DNA of 64,000 nt from Pelobates cultripes (lineage: Eukaryota > Chordata > Amphibia > Anura > Pelobatidae): assembly GCA_933207985.1 (NCBI GenBank), contig OW240918.1:110646928-110710927 (forward strand), in the 5' to 3' direction. The translations under genes and the position numbers were made by a program. Below the pieces are notes generated by a model. It worked only from the letters and a program-made list of their open reading frames with translations. It searched no databases and was not told the origin of the DNA. Every line of letters begins with the position of its first letter. The first letter of the stretch is position 1. Positions 34,890 through 45,516 of this stretch are shown piece after piece.

Positions 34890-36055
34890 ATTTCATTTCC
34901 CTCATGTATCCAATACCCTACACACTTCTCCATCTATTCCATGATCACCAAGCTCTCTATTTTCTTCTCACCTATCTTTTTACCCATCATGCTACACTTC
35001 ATCCCTCTCCCACATCTTCATATCGCACTCCAATCTCCTCTTACTTTATCTTCTCTTACTTTTTGTTTCTGGGGACATCTTCCCTAATCTGCACCTTGCT
35101 CCCTTTTTTTCCTCCTCTCCCTAGGAACCCTTCCGATATTATATACAGTCTCTCTCTCTCACCCCCTCTGCTTCCCCTTTTCACTGCACCCTCTGGAATG
35201 CCCTCTGTTTATAAGTATTGCCAAAGCAGCTTTCGTTCATGACTTCATTTCCAACTCCCTCCATCTCCTGGCCCTCACTGAACCATGATTCTCCTCCTCT
35301 GACTGTGCTAGCCCTGCTTTCTTCTCTTATGGTGGCATACAACTCTGACATACTCCCAGAGCTAGTGATGGCAAGGGTGTTGGTATGTGTCTCCTTCTCT
35401 CAACTTGTTGCACTTATTCCCTCTGTAGATTCACTCTATTTTTCTTCCTTTAAGGGCCATGCTATCTGCTCTTTTGCCCTTTCTTGCTACCAATTGCAGT
35501 TATCTACCCTTGTCTACTCTAGCCCCTTCATGGAACACTTCTCAGCCTGGCTTCCTCACTTCCATGTCCTTTGTCATTCCCATCACTAACTTTCGAGACT
35601 TTGACATCACAAGATCTCTAAATGATCACCTCCATAGGACTCATAGTATTATAATTCCCCCACCCATCAATCCAGCACCACTTTAGACCTTATCTTTTCC
35701 AACCTTTGTTCTACCATTGACATCACTAACATACCACGCCTGCTCTCTGATCACCACCTTTTAAGCTCAAATTATATTGTCCATTACATGCAATTTCGAA
35801 AGCACGTATCTGAGCATATTAAACCATATCAAACAGAAATAACAATAAACAAGACCAGACACATGATATAAATCATTAATCTTTATACAAAATAAGTGTG
35901 TGAGTGTCATTTACATAAACAATTCACATAGCATTCTCTTCAAAAGCTGCCATCTCTCGCTAAGGCCAGTCACAGGGTGGAGTATGCATGCTCAGCCCCA
36001 TTGTACAGCGCTATGGAATTTGCTGGCGCTATATAAATAATAAAATAATAATAAT
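34890..36055 (+). pseudogene. L2-type LINE, endonuclease part joined to 3' tail
   Basis: Broken plus-strand frames near 35245-35720 read as an L2-clade apurinic endonuclease: LHLLALTEP, HTPRASDGKGVG, LPIAVIYPC, LLSLASSL and LDLIFSNLCSTIDITN...LSDHHLLSS. The 3' end follows at 35997-36055 as TACAGCGCTATGGAATTTGC, TGGCGCTATATAAATAAT and an (ATA)n tail, the complement of the box at 15.4 kb. The RT domain is missing, so a large internal deletion joined the two parts. Confidence 0.65.
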
Positions 36056-36320
36056 AATGCTCAGGATTAGGCTTTTTTCCTGGCAAAATTTGGTTGTTAT
36101 GGTGACAACGTAAACAGCATGAGTCCATGAACTGGTGTGAGCCTATGGTTGGTATCTTTGCAAGCCAACATTATTGTCGGTCATCCGTAGCAAAATAGTG
36201 AAAAGGTTGGAAACCAGTCAGTAATTATTTGCCAATACTACCATAAGTACTCCAATCTAATACGCACTGTTTTTGGAAAATATAGTTACCAAAATTTGAA
36301 TGCGCATTAGATTTGATAGC
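36056..36320. other. No gene seen
   Basis: No recognised feature. Confidence 0.4.
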
Positions 36321-36324
36321 ACAT

Positions 36325-36613
36325 TACATTCAGGGAAAACATGTATTCCTGACCCTGTCGTGTTAAAACCACCTTCTATCCCACCTGCTGCCCACCCCCC
36401 TTGCCTACCTAAATATACTCTGCAGCACTGCCCCAGGAAGGATCTCTAACAGCCATCTGAGGAGTGGCCAGTGAAGTTATCACTAGGCTGTAATGTAAAC
36501 ACTGCATTTTCTCTGAAAATACATTGTCTACAGCAAAAAGCCTGAAGGAAATGATTCTACTCACCAGAACAAATTCAATAAGCTGTAGTTGTTCTGGTGA
36601 CTATAGTGTCCCT
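36325..36613. mobile_element. T2-type element, left end lost
   Basis: The right end GTTCTGGTGACTATAGTGTCCCT is followed by TTAA (36614-36617). The inner left part reads ACATGTATTCCTGACCCTGTCGTGTTAAAACCACC, also seen at 28.5 kb. The left terminus and its TTAA are not visible. Confidence 0.7.
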
Positions 36614-36809
36614 TTAAAAAAAAATAAAAAAAATAAGGAAAATAAAATGGGGGTATAAAAATTTATAATTTCCCCATAGATAATTCAAAAGAATAAATAA
36701 GTCAATAAAGACAATATACTGCAATACAAATTTTAAAAACACTGTACCCTGAATGTTTTACTATATGATTATTGTTACATATTGTTACATATTAATACAT
36801 TTTTACATA

Positions 36810-38399
36810 CAGTTTCAAGAAAAAGTATGTGAACCCTTTGGAATGATATGGATTTCTGCACAAATTGGTCATAAAATGTGATCTGATCATCATCTAAGTC
36901 ACAACAATAGACAATCACAGTCTGCTTAAACTAATAACACACAAAGAATGAAATGTTGCCATGTTTTTATTGAACACACCAAACATTCACAGTGCAGGTG
37001 GAAAAAGTATGTGAACCCTTGGATTTAATAACTGGTTGAACCTCCTTTGGCAGCAATAACTTCAACCAAACGTTTCCTGTAGTTGCAGATCAGACGTGCA
37101 CAACGGTCAGGAATAATTCTTGACCATTCCTCTTTACAGAACTGTTTCAGTTCAGCAATATTCTTGAGATGTCTGGTGTGAATCGCTTTCTTGAGGTCAT
37201 GCCACAGCATCTCAATCGGGTTGAGGTCAGGACTCTGACTGGGCCACTTCAGAAGGTGTATTTTCTTCTGTTTAAGCCATTCTGTTGTTGATTTACTTCT
37301 ATGCTTTGGGTCATTGTCCTGTTGCAACATCTTTCAACATCTTCTGTTGAGCTTCAGCTGGTAGAAAGATGGCCTTAAGTTCTCCTGCAAAATGTCTTGA
37401 TAAACTTGAGAATTCATTTTTCCTTCGATGATAGCAATCCGTCCAGGCCCTGACGCAGCAAAGCAGTCCCAAACCATGATGCCCCCACCACCATACTTCA
37501 CAGTTGGGATGAGGTTTTGATGTTGGTGTGCTGTGCCTTTTTTTCGCCACACATTGTTGTGTGTTTCTTCCAAACAACTCAACTTTGGTTTCATCTGTCC
37601 ACAGAATATTTTGTCAGTACTGCTGTGGAACATCCAGGTGCTCTTGTGCAAACTGTAAACGTGCAGCAATGTTTTGTTTGGACAGCAGTGGCTTCCTCTG
37701 TGGTATCCTCCCATGAAATCCATTCTTGTTTAGTGTTTTACGTATTGTAGATTCGCTAACAGGGATGTTAGCATTTGCCAGTGACTTTTGTAAGTCTTTA
37801 GCTGACACTCTAGGATTCTTCTTCACCTCATTGAGCAGTCTGCGCTGTACTCTTGCAGTCATCTTTACAGGACGGCCACTCCTAGGGAGAGTAGCAGCAG
37901 TGCTGAACTTTCTCCATTTATAGACAATTTGCCTTACCGTGGACTGATGAACAGCAAGGCTTTTGGAGATACTTTTATAACCCTTTCCAGCTTTATGCAA
38001 GTCAACAATTCTTAATTGTAGGTCTTCTGACAGCTCTTTTGTGCGAGGCATCATTCACATCAGGCAATGCTTCTTGTGAAAAGCAAACCCAGAACTGGTG
38101 TGTGTTTTTTATAGGGAAGGGCAGCTGTAACCAACACCTCCAATCTCATCTCATTGATTGGACTCCAGTTGGCTGACATCTCACTCCAATTAGCTCTTGG
38201 AGATGTCATTAGTCTTGGGGTTCACATACTTTTTCCACCTGCACTGTGAATGTTTACATGGTGTGTTCAATAAAAACATGGCAACATTTCATTCTTTGTG
38301 TGTTATTAGTTTAAGCAGACTGTGATTGTCTATTGTTGTGACTTAGATAATGATCAGATCACATTTTATGACCAATTTGTACAGAAATCCATATCATTT
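36810..38399 (-). mobile_element. Tc1-like transposon of a second family, right end truncated
   Basis: The left terminus is TA followed by CAGTTTCAAGAAAAAGTATGTGAACCC at 36810. Long inverted repeats (GTTCACATACTTTTTCCACC, AACATTTCATTCTTTGTGTG) surround a minus-strand transposase. The right repeat stops at about 38399 in CCATATCATT, lacking the last 30 or so bases and the TA, and is joined to an unrelated LINE fragment. Confidence 0.9.
37025..38054 (-). pseudogene. Tc1-like transposase, two stops and a frameshift
   Basis: It opens [20 protein letters not shown] with a helix-turn-helix region, [12 protein letters not shown] and the GRPVK AT-hook-like link. The first catalytic block follows at ILWTDETKVELFG, just after a stop at 37614-37616 that replaces a Trp codon. 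A frameshift lies near 37560; the other frame continues NVWRKKGTAHQHQNLIPTVK and GGGGIMVWDCFAASG. A second stop is at 37334-37336, before [29 protein letters not shown] supplies the final E. All three DD34E residues are present but the protein cannot be made intact. Confidence 0.9.
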
Positions 38400-38402
38400 G
38401 TA

Positions 38403-38770
38403 GTCTGAAAAGAGACATGTGTCCATCAAGTTCAGCCTTTCTTACATCTGTTTTTTGATGTTGATCCAAGAAAAGGCAAAACAGCATTTTACAATTTTGC
38501 AACAAACTGGAGTCCAATCAACAAACTAGGAAAACATTCCTTCTCTACCCCAGAATGGCAGTAAGATATCCTTGAATATTATATTTTGGCATCTAGTAGC
38601 TGTTTAAACATCTGTATAGACTCTGATAAAACCACCTCTTCAGGCAGAGAGTTCCATATCCTTATTGTTCTTACTGTAAAAAAAGGCTTTCCTTTGCCTT
38701 TTACCCTTTTACTAAATCTCCTTTCTTCGAGTTTCAATACATGATCTCATATCCAATGTATAGTCTTATA
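38403..38770 (-). pseudogene. LINE 3' fragment (CR1/L2-like)
   Basis: The plus strand reads GTCCATCAAGTTCAGCCTTTC, CCCAGAATGGCAGTAAGAT and GACTCTGATAAAACCACCTC. The minus strand codes for a LINE RT C-terminal segment of the type KAFFTVRTIRIWNSLPEE. The 5' part is missing. Family placement between CR1 and L2 is uncertain. Confidence 0.55.
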
Positions 38771-39289
38771 TTTGATAAATAGTCAAAGAAAACAAGATGT
38801 TTATTTTCATATATATATATGTGTGTGTGTGTGTGTTTATAGGGGGAAAAAGCAATGAAACAAGCAAAAGATGCTGCAATCACAAAACAGTCAAGTCCAA
38901 ACATTTATTTAACCCCTTCCCGACCTCGGATGTATCAGGTAAGTCAGACAAAAAATGGTCCTTAAGGACCGTGGACATACCTGATACGTCCGCGGGGAAT
39001 TAGAGTGCTGAAAGTGATCATGATCGCTTCCAGCCACTCTAACAGTATTGCAGCGATGCCTCAATGTCGAGGCATAGTGCAATACCCTCTCTCACTGCTG
39101 GGCAACTTTAGAAAACCGGGTGATTGCTTCCCTGGAGTGATCACTTCCGGGTTGCTCCACATGGTGCCCAGCAGTGTAGTGCAGAGCATCGAAAGCCATC
39201 AGGCAGTCTTCCGATTCTCTGCCTGTGCTAAGTGCCTCGACAGGTCGAGGCAATTAGTGAAGAAATAAATTATTTTAAAAAAAATAACA

Positions 39290-39335
39290 AAAAAAAAAAT
39301 GAACCCCTTCCCTCCCTCCCTCCCTCCACCTCTAC
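39290..39335. repeat. (CCCT)n microsatellite
   Basis: CCTTCCCTCCCTCCCTCCCTCC tract just after an A-rich run. Confidence 0.8.
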
Positions 39336-40083
39336 CATGTACTTACCCGATCGCCACCATTCCCCTGCCAGCAAACAGTCTTCTGCTCCACATATATACA
39401 CACAGTCAGGTCCATAAATATTGGAACATCGACACAATTCTAATCTTTTTGGCTATATACACCACCACAATCAGGGCCGGACTGGGAAAAAAATTAGGCC
39501 CGGGCATTTTTCAATTGGAGCGGCCCCCCCAAAAGGGGGCGGGGCCAGAGAAAGTGAGCATGTTGGTTCAATGCGCTGAAGAGCTCTAGCATTAGAAAAA
39601 GGCCCTGTATTTGTTCTGCGCAGCGCAAGCAAATGTATTAACATGCTTGCACTGTGTTTGCTTTTAAATTGTCTCTGGTGTCTCCACAAGTGGGATACCA
39701 GAGGACAATAGGGCCAGGAAAGTGTATGGTGCATGTGTTTGGCGCATGCTTGTGGGATTGCCTGTGTGTAGAGTGTGGTGTGGTATTGTGTAAATAGGTC
39801 AATTTTGTGGTGTAATATGTGTGGCTAGGGGCTGTAGAGAGTGCGTGTATAGGGGCATAGTGTTATAGGGGATGTAGTGAGTGTGTGCATACGGGCATTA
39901 GTGTGTGTGTGTATAGGTGACGTAGTGTGTGTCACTTATACACACACACTACTGTGTGTAGAGAGGGTGTGTTTAGAGAATGTTTTATGTGTTTGCTTAC
40001 AAGGAATGTAGTGTGTGTGTAGGTGGTGCAGTGTGTGTGTAAGAGATCTAGTGTGTAAAGGACCAAGAGTGTGTATAGAAGAT

Positions 40084-40114
<31 letters not shown>

Positions 40115-40297
40115 GATTAAGAGTGCATATAGGGTAAGGGATCTAGCGTGTATCTGGAGCGTAATGTGTGTAGTGGTGCAGTGTGAGGGGTGCTGTAGTG
40201 TGTGTGTATATATCATAAAAACAGGATGCTTGGCACTCTCCTTTAAGTAATAAGAAAGACCTAATAGCCTGGGTGCTATATCCCAAACGTCAGAAAT

Positions 40298-40475
40298 ATA
40301 CAAAAATCAAAACTGAGGATGCACTCACAGGACTTGGTTAAAGTGAAAAAAAGGGACTTTTAATTATTCCATGTGAATGGAAAATTGATTTTTCTGTACA
40401 TTTCACATGGAATAATTAAAAGTCCCTTTTTTCACTTTAACCAAGTCCTGTGAGTGCATCCTCAGTTTTGATTTT

Positions 40476-40515
<40 letters not shown>
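40298..40515. repeat. Near-perfect 80-bp inverted repeat with (AT)n tail
   Basis: The arm 40298-40377 (ATACAAAAATCAAAACTGAG onward) is the reverse complement of 40402-40480, differing by one base in an A-run. The loop is 24 bases. An AT microsatellite follows at 40478-40514. The arrangement recalls the inverted, AT-tailed Penelope-derived unit at 42925-43174. Confidence 0.9.
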
Positions 40516-40518
<3 letters not shown>

Positions 40519-40931
40519 TTTGGACGTATTGTATGTGTGAGGTGCGCAGTGTGTTTGTGTAAGAGGGGTGCTGTGTGTGAGGGTGTTTTTATCTGCTGTC
40601 ACATTCTGGGTTTCTAATTTTATTTGTCTGTTAACTCACTGAGGGTTATTTTATATAATATATATGTGCTGTATATGTGTGGGAGTGAGGGTGCTGTCTG
40701 TCTGAGGGTGTTGTGTGTGTCTGTGGGGGGCTGTGTGTGTCTGGGGGGGCTGTTAGGGAAATTATTTTAAATATATATTTATTTTATTAATTATTATAAT
40801 AATTAATTATTATTAATAATTAAAAAAAAAAAAGTTATGTCCCCCCTTCTTACCTTTAGCCTGGGAGGGGGGGGAGATCCGTTCTGCGTGGAGGAGGGGG
40901 ACCATGCTGCCTTCCCTGGTGGTCCAGTGGT

Positions 40932-40969
40932 GAGAGTGAACTCTAACCTGCAGGTTAGAGTTCACTCTC
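40932..40969. repeat. 38-bp perfect palindrome
   Basis: GAGAGTGAACTCTAACCTG is followed directly by its reverse complement. A second, imperfect palindrome centred on CCGCGG lies at about 40978-41003. Confidence 0.9.
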
Positions 40970-41553
40970 GCGAGATCTGAGCGTTGCCGCGGCAATGCTC
41001 AGAATCCCGCGAGAGGACCGGGCGGAGCTGCTTGTAAGAGCTCCGCCGGGTCCTCTCTCCTCCCTCCCAGCCGGCGGCCGCCTCTAACAGTGCCTGTGGG
41101 CCGGTGAGGGAGATCACCGGCCCATGGAGGCACTATGCAGGGCCGGCACTCGGATAGCGCTGGCCCTGCAGGGGCCGGCCGGGGAGATCCTGTGATCTCC
41201 CCTGCCGGCCTCGGCCCCACGGCCATCGCGGCCCACCGGGCATCAGTCCGGGCCTGACCACAATGGATTTGAAATGAAATGAACACGATGTGCTTTAACT
41301 GCAGACGTTCAGCTTTAATTTGAGGGTATTTACATCCAAATCAGGTGAACAGTGTAGGAATTACAACAGTTTGTATATGTGCCTCCCACTTTTCAAGGGA
41401 CCAAAAGTAATGGGACAATTGGCTGCTCAGCTGTTCCATGGCCAGGTGTGTGTTATTTCCTCATTATCCCATTTACAAGGAGCAGATAAAAGGCCCAGAG
41501 GTCATTTCAAGTGTGCTATTTGCATTTGGAATATGTTGCTGTCAACTGTCAAT

Positions 41554-42540
41554 ATGAGATCCAAAGAGCTGTCACTATCAGTGAAGCAAGCCATCATTAG
41601 GCTGTAAAAACAAAACAAACCCATCAGAGAGATAGCAAAAACATTAGGTGTGGCCAAATCAACTATTTGGAACATCCTTAAAAAGAAAGAACGCACCGGT
41701 GAGCTCAGCAACACCAAAAGACCCGGAAGACCACAGAAAACAACTGAGGTGGATGACCGAAGAATTCTTTCCCTGGTGAAGAAAACACCCTTCACAACAG
41801 TTGGCCAGATCAAGAACACTCTCCAGGAGGTAGGTGTATGTGTGTCAAAGTCAACAATCAAGAGAAGACTTCACCAGAGTTAATACAGAGGGTTCACCAC
41901 AAGATGTAAACCATTGGTGAGCCTTAAAAACAGGAAGGCCAGATTAGAGTTTGCCAAACATCTAAAAAAGCCTTCACAGTTCTGGAACAACATCCTATGG
42001 ACAGATGAGACCAAGATCAACTTGTACCAGAGTGATGGGAAGAGAATAGTATGGAGAAGGAAAGGAACTGCTCATGATCCAAAGCATACCACCTCATCAG
42101 TGAAGCATGGTGTTGGTAGTGTCATGGTGTGGGCATGTTTGTCTGCCAATGGAACTGGTTCTCTTGTATTTATTGATGATGTGACTGCTGACAAAAGCAG
42201 CAGGATGAATTCTGAAGTGTTTCGGGCAATATTATCTGCTCATATTCAGCCAAATGATTCAGAACTCACTGGACGGTGCTTCACAGTGCAGATGGACAAT
42301 GACCCGAAGCATACTGCAAAAGCAACCAAAGAGTTTTTTAAGGGAAAGAAGTGGAATGTTATGCAATGGCCAAGTCAATCACCTGACCTGAATCCGATTG
42401 AGCATGCATTTCACTTGATGAAGACAAAACCGAAGGCCTGGCAGAGCATCACCAGGGATGAAACCCAGCGTCTGGTGATGTCTATGTGTTCCAGACTTCA
42501 GGCTGTAATTGACTGCAAAGGATTTGCAACCATGTATTAA
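41554..42540 (+). pseudogene. Tc1-like transposase, two nonsense codons
   Basis: The start ATG at 41554 gives MRSKELSLSVKQAIIRL, then a stop (TAA at 41605-41607) where copy A has Lys. The helix-turn-helix and GRPQK region is complete here (AKSTIWNILKKKERTGE), unlike in copy A. A second stop at about 41881 replaces the Glu of HQSEYRG in copy A. From 41914 to 42540 the catalytic part is open, with WTDET, QMDNDPKH and NPIEHAF. One codon is missing in FAKHLKK relative to copy A. The defects do not overlap those of copy A. Confidence 0.9.
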
Positions 42541-42924
42541 AAAGTGAAAGTTTGATTTATGACTTTTAATCTGTCCCATTACTTTTGGTCCCTTAAAAAG
42601 GAGGAGGCACATATACAAACTGTTGTAATTCCTACACCGTTCACCTGATTTGGATGTAAATACCCTAAAATTAAAGCTGAAAGTCTGCAGTTAAAGCACA
42701 TCTTGTTTGTTTCATTTCAAACCCATTGTGTTGGTGTATACAGCCAAAAAGATTAGAATTGTGTTGATGTCCCAGTATTTATGGACCTGACTGTATATAA
42801 TAACTATATATACATACATATACACACACACATATATATATATATACACACACACAAGAAAATAATTTTGTACTCCACTTACTCAGGTGTACTTTGCCTG
42901 GTGCTTGTCAGCAAATAATGTAGA

Positions 42925-43142
42925 AACAGCAAAAGAATAGCACTCTCAGGACTTTCAAAATAAAGTAAAACTTAACTTTGAATGTCCAAGGTTAAAGATC
43001 AATGTTTCAGTTCGTCTTGCAAACTTTCATTCATCCTGATGAAAGTTTGCAAGACGAACTGAAATGTTGATCTTTAACCTTGGACATTAAAAGTTAAGTT
43101 TTACTTTGTTTTGAAAGCTCTGAGAGTGCTATCCTTTCGCTG

Positions 43143-43174
<32 letters not shown>
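42925..43174. repeat. 105-bp-armed inverted repeat with hammerhead-like core and (AT)n tail
   Basis: The arm 42925-43030 (AACAGCAAAAGAATAGCACT onward) is the imperfect reverse complement of 43039-43144. The 8-base loop is TCATCCTG. An AT microsatellite follows at 43145-43174. The right arm contains CTGATGA (43036-43042), a 6-bp stem and GAAA (43061-43064), the core pattern of a type I hammerhead ribozyme as found in Penelope-like elements. Confidence 0.8.
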
Positions 43175-43184
<10 letters not shown>

Positions 43185-43189
43185 CGAAA

Positions 43190-44715
43190 TATACATATGT
43201 CCATATACATAATTACATAAATAATTCATAAATATACACATAGACTTCAAATATATAAATATGTATATATATTTAAATTCTACGTGCATATTTATGTAAT
43301 GTTTTTAAATAATTAAGTAATTTTATTGATTGCAATTTGGGGGACCTGCTTGACAACCCAGGCCGAAAGTCCAGAGAATTTAATTTGCTAGCACTATATT
43401 TAACCCTCTAACTTTCAAAGACACCCTAAAACCTGTACATGGGGGTTACTGATTCACTCAGTAGACTTCGCTGCACACAAATATAAGTGTTTCAAAACAG
43501 TGATACATATCACAGCAATGATATTGTCAGTGAAAGTGAAGTTTTTTGCATTTTTCCACACACAAAACAGCACTTTCACTGATGATATCATTGTTGTAAT
43601 ACATTTTACTGTTTTAAAACACTAATATTTGTGTTCAGCAAAGTCTCCCGAGTACAACAGTACCCCTCATGTACAGGTTTTATAGTGTTTTTGAAAGTTA
43701 CATGGTCAAATATAAGGCCGTTTTTTCACATTGAAATTTGCCAGATTGGTTATGTTGCCTTTGAGAATTATCCCCATGATGGCATACCATTTGCAAAAGA
43801 AGACAACGCAAGGTGTTGCAAATGGGGTATGTTCAGTCTTTTTTAGTAGGGACTTAGTCACAAACACTGGCCAAAGTTAGCGTTCATAATTGCTTTTTGC
43901 ATTTTTAACACACAAACAAATATAAATGCTATCTTTGGCCAGTGTTTGTGACTAAGTGGCTACTACAAATGACTGGACATATCCCATATTGAATACCCTG
44001 GGTTGTCTACTATTCAAAAATATATGGTTTGATGGGGGTAAATGACACTGGCCGGCTTCAAAATTTCCCAAATAGGACATGGGTGCATGATGACCAGCTG
44101 TGAAAATTCCAAGTTGTTTTTTTTTTTTTTTTTTAATTTGGCATAGATTGGTAAAATGGTTGCATGAAAAGAGTCAAAATACCCCAAGCTTAATCCCTTA
44201 GGTTGTCTTCTTTTAACAAATATATACATGTGAAGGGTTATTCAGGGATTCCTGACAGATAACAGTGTTACAATGTAACTTGTGTTCATTTTGAAAAAAA
44301 AAATGGTTTGTGGATAGCAAAGTGCTTCTTGTACTTATAGCCCTATAACTTTCCAAAAAAAGCTAAGAACATGTTAACATTGGGTATTTCTAAACTCAGT
44401 ACAAAATTTAGAAACTATTTAGCATGGGTGTTTTTTGGCGGTTGTAGATGCGTAACAAATTTTAGAAAAGTTAGAAAAGTGGGTTTTTTTCATCATATTT
44501 TATAATTCTTACTACAGTAAATTATATGATATGATGAAAAAAATGGTATCTTTAGAAAGACCATTTAATTGCGAAAAAAAACACGGTATAATATGTGTGG
44601 GTACTATAAATGAGTAAGAGGAAATTTACAGCTAAACACAAACACCGCAGAAATGTAAAAGAAGCCCTGGTCCCAAACAGTAAGAAAATTGAAAAGCAGT
44701 CGGGTCACTAAGGGG
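43190..44715 (-). repeat. Right half of TTAA element, shared with 57.7 kb
   Basis: It contains ACATAAATATGCACG-type AT-rich sequence, GTCCAGAGAATTTAATTTGC, an inner inverted arrangement around GCCAGTGTTTGTGACTAAG, and ends CACTAAGGGG. The reverse complement is at 57721-58545. No reading frame with a recognised domain. Confidence 0.75.
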
Positions 44716-44719
44716 TTAA

Positions 44720-45269
44720 GCCCTCCCTATGGATTAAATGGTTCCAGTCTATGTATCCACCTTGGCTCTACCACTATTCGGGCTAACTGTCTATCAAAAC
44801 AATTTCTTGACCTTTAATGAGTCTGGATTTCAGCAATATATTTTTGTGAAAAAGAATTGCTTGTCCGACACTGACAAAAGAAGTATTGGATTTACAGTGT
44901 AAAAAATTCACTGCCATATAGCAGTTTGACTCAGCCAAATTTTGTAACTGAACAAAGATTTGGAAAAATACACAAAAAGGTGCATAAATGACCTATCAAT
45001 GTCCTGCAGAATATATACATAATATAAGAACATTTTTAGAGTGCATTGAAGCATTCGGGCTCAGATTTGAAGAATTCACCCCTAATTATAAAATCCAGAC
45101 GTTGTTAAATATTGTGAACAATGTCCGAAATTTTGCAGTCCAAATGTGGTGGTGGGAGTTAGCAGCAAAACCACTTCAATGGGCAGAAGTGTTCTGGGTG
45201 CCTGGAGTGTCCCTTTATATATGGATCTACAAGAAGAAAAACTACCACAACAAGAGAGAATAGTCTTAA
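44720..45269. other. No gene; T2-type right end at 45195-45216
   Basis: GTGTTCTGGGTGCCTGGAGTGTCCCTTTA at about 45188-45217 is a T2-type right terminus; the rest of that element was not delimited. Nothing else is recognised. Confidence 0.5.
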
Positions 45270-45516
45270 ATTATAGGGGGAAATGTTTAAAAATAATATC
45301 TGTATTGCTTTACTGAGAGGGTAGTGGATACATGAAATAGCCTTCCAGTTGAAGTGGTAGAAGTTAACACAGTGAATTAGTTTAAACATGCATGGGATAT
45401 GCATAAGGCTATCCTAGACTAATCCTAGGCAGGGACTAATGAAAGTATTTAGAAAATTAGGCAGACTAGATGGGCCGCAATGGTTCTTATCTGCCGTCAC
45501 ATTCTATGTTTCTATG
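45270..45516 (+). pseudogene. CR1-like LINE 3' fragment
   Basis: GGTAGTGGATACATGAAATAGCCTTCCAG and AGTAGGCAGACTAGATGGGCC-type sequence match the C-terminal end and 3' tail of the CR1-like copy at 23.2-24.5 kb, here on the plus strand. It ends ATTCTATGTTTCTATG. Confidence 0.8.

Larger units (their letters stand above)
39472..41256. mobile_element. Non-autonomous hAT-type element in Tc1-like copy B
   Basis: The left end CAGGGCCGGACTGG and right end CATCAGTCCGGGCCTG are inverted. A perfect 8-bp duplication, ACCACAAT, flanks it at 39464-39471 and 41257-41264. No transposase is present. Contents include GT-rich tracts (about 39760-40200), an 80-bp-armed palindrome with an (AT)n tail, and GC-rich palindromes near the right end. 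It is a different family from the 5.95-kb element. Confidence 0.9.
39403..42793 (+). mobile_element. Tc1-like transposon, copy B, with hAT-type insert
   Basis: It starts CAGTCAGGTCCATAAATATT at 39403 and ends TTATGGACCTGACTG at 42793, with TA at 42794-42795; the left flanking dinucleotide is CA, so the left target site has mutated. The left inverted repeat is split by a hAT-type element at 39472-41256. Without that insert the element is about 1.6 kb and closely similar to copy A at 19414-20995. Confidence 0.92.
38913..44715. mobile_element. Long TTAA-flanked element hosting nested insertions
   Basis: CCCCTTCCCGACCTCGG at 38913 and CAGTCGGGTCACTAAGGGG ending at 44715 are inverted, each next to TTAA (38909-38912 and 44716-44719). 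Sequence from 43190 to 44715 recurs in reverse at 57721-58545, which confirms the right half as a repeat. Removing the Tc1-like element leaves about 2.4 kb without a recognised transposase. That both ends belong to one element is an inference from end similarity and matching TTAA sites. Confidence 0.55.
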
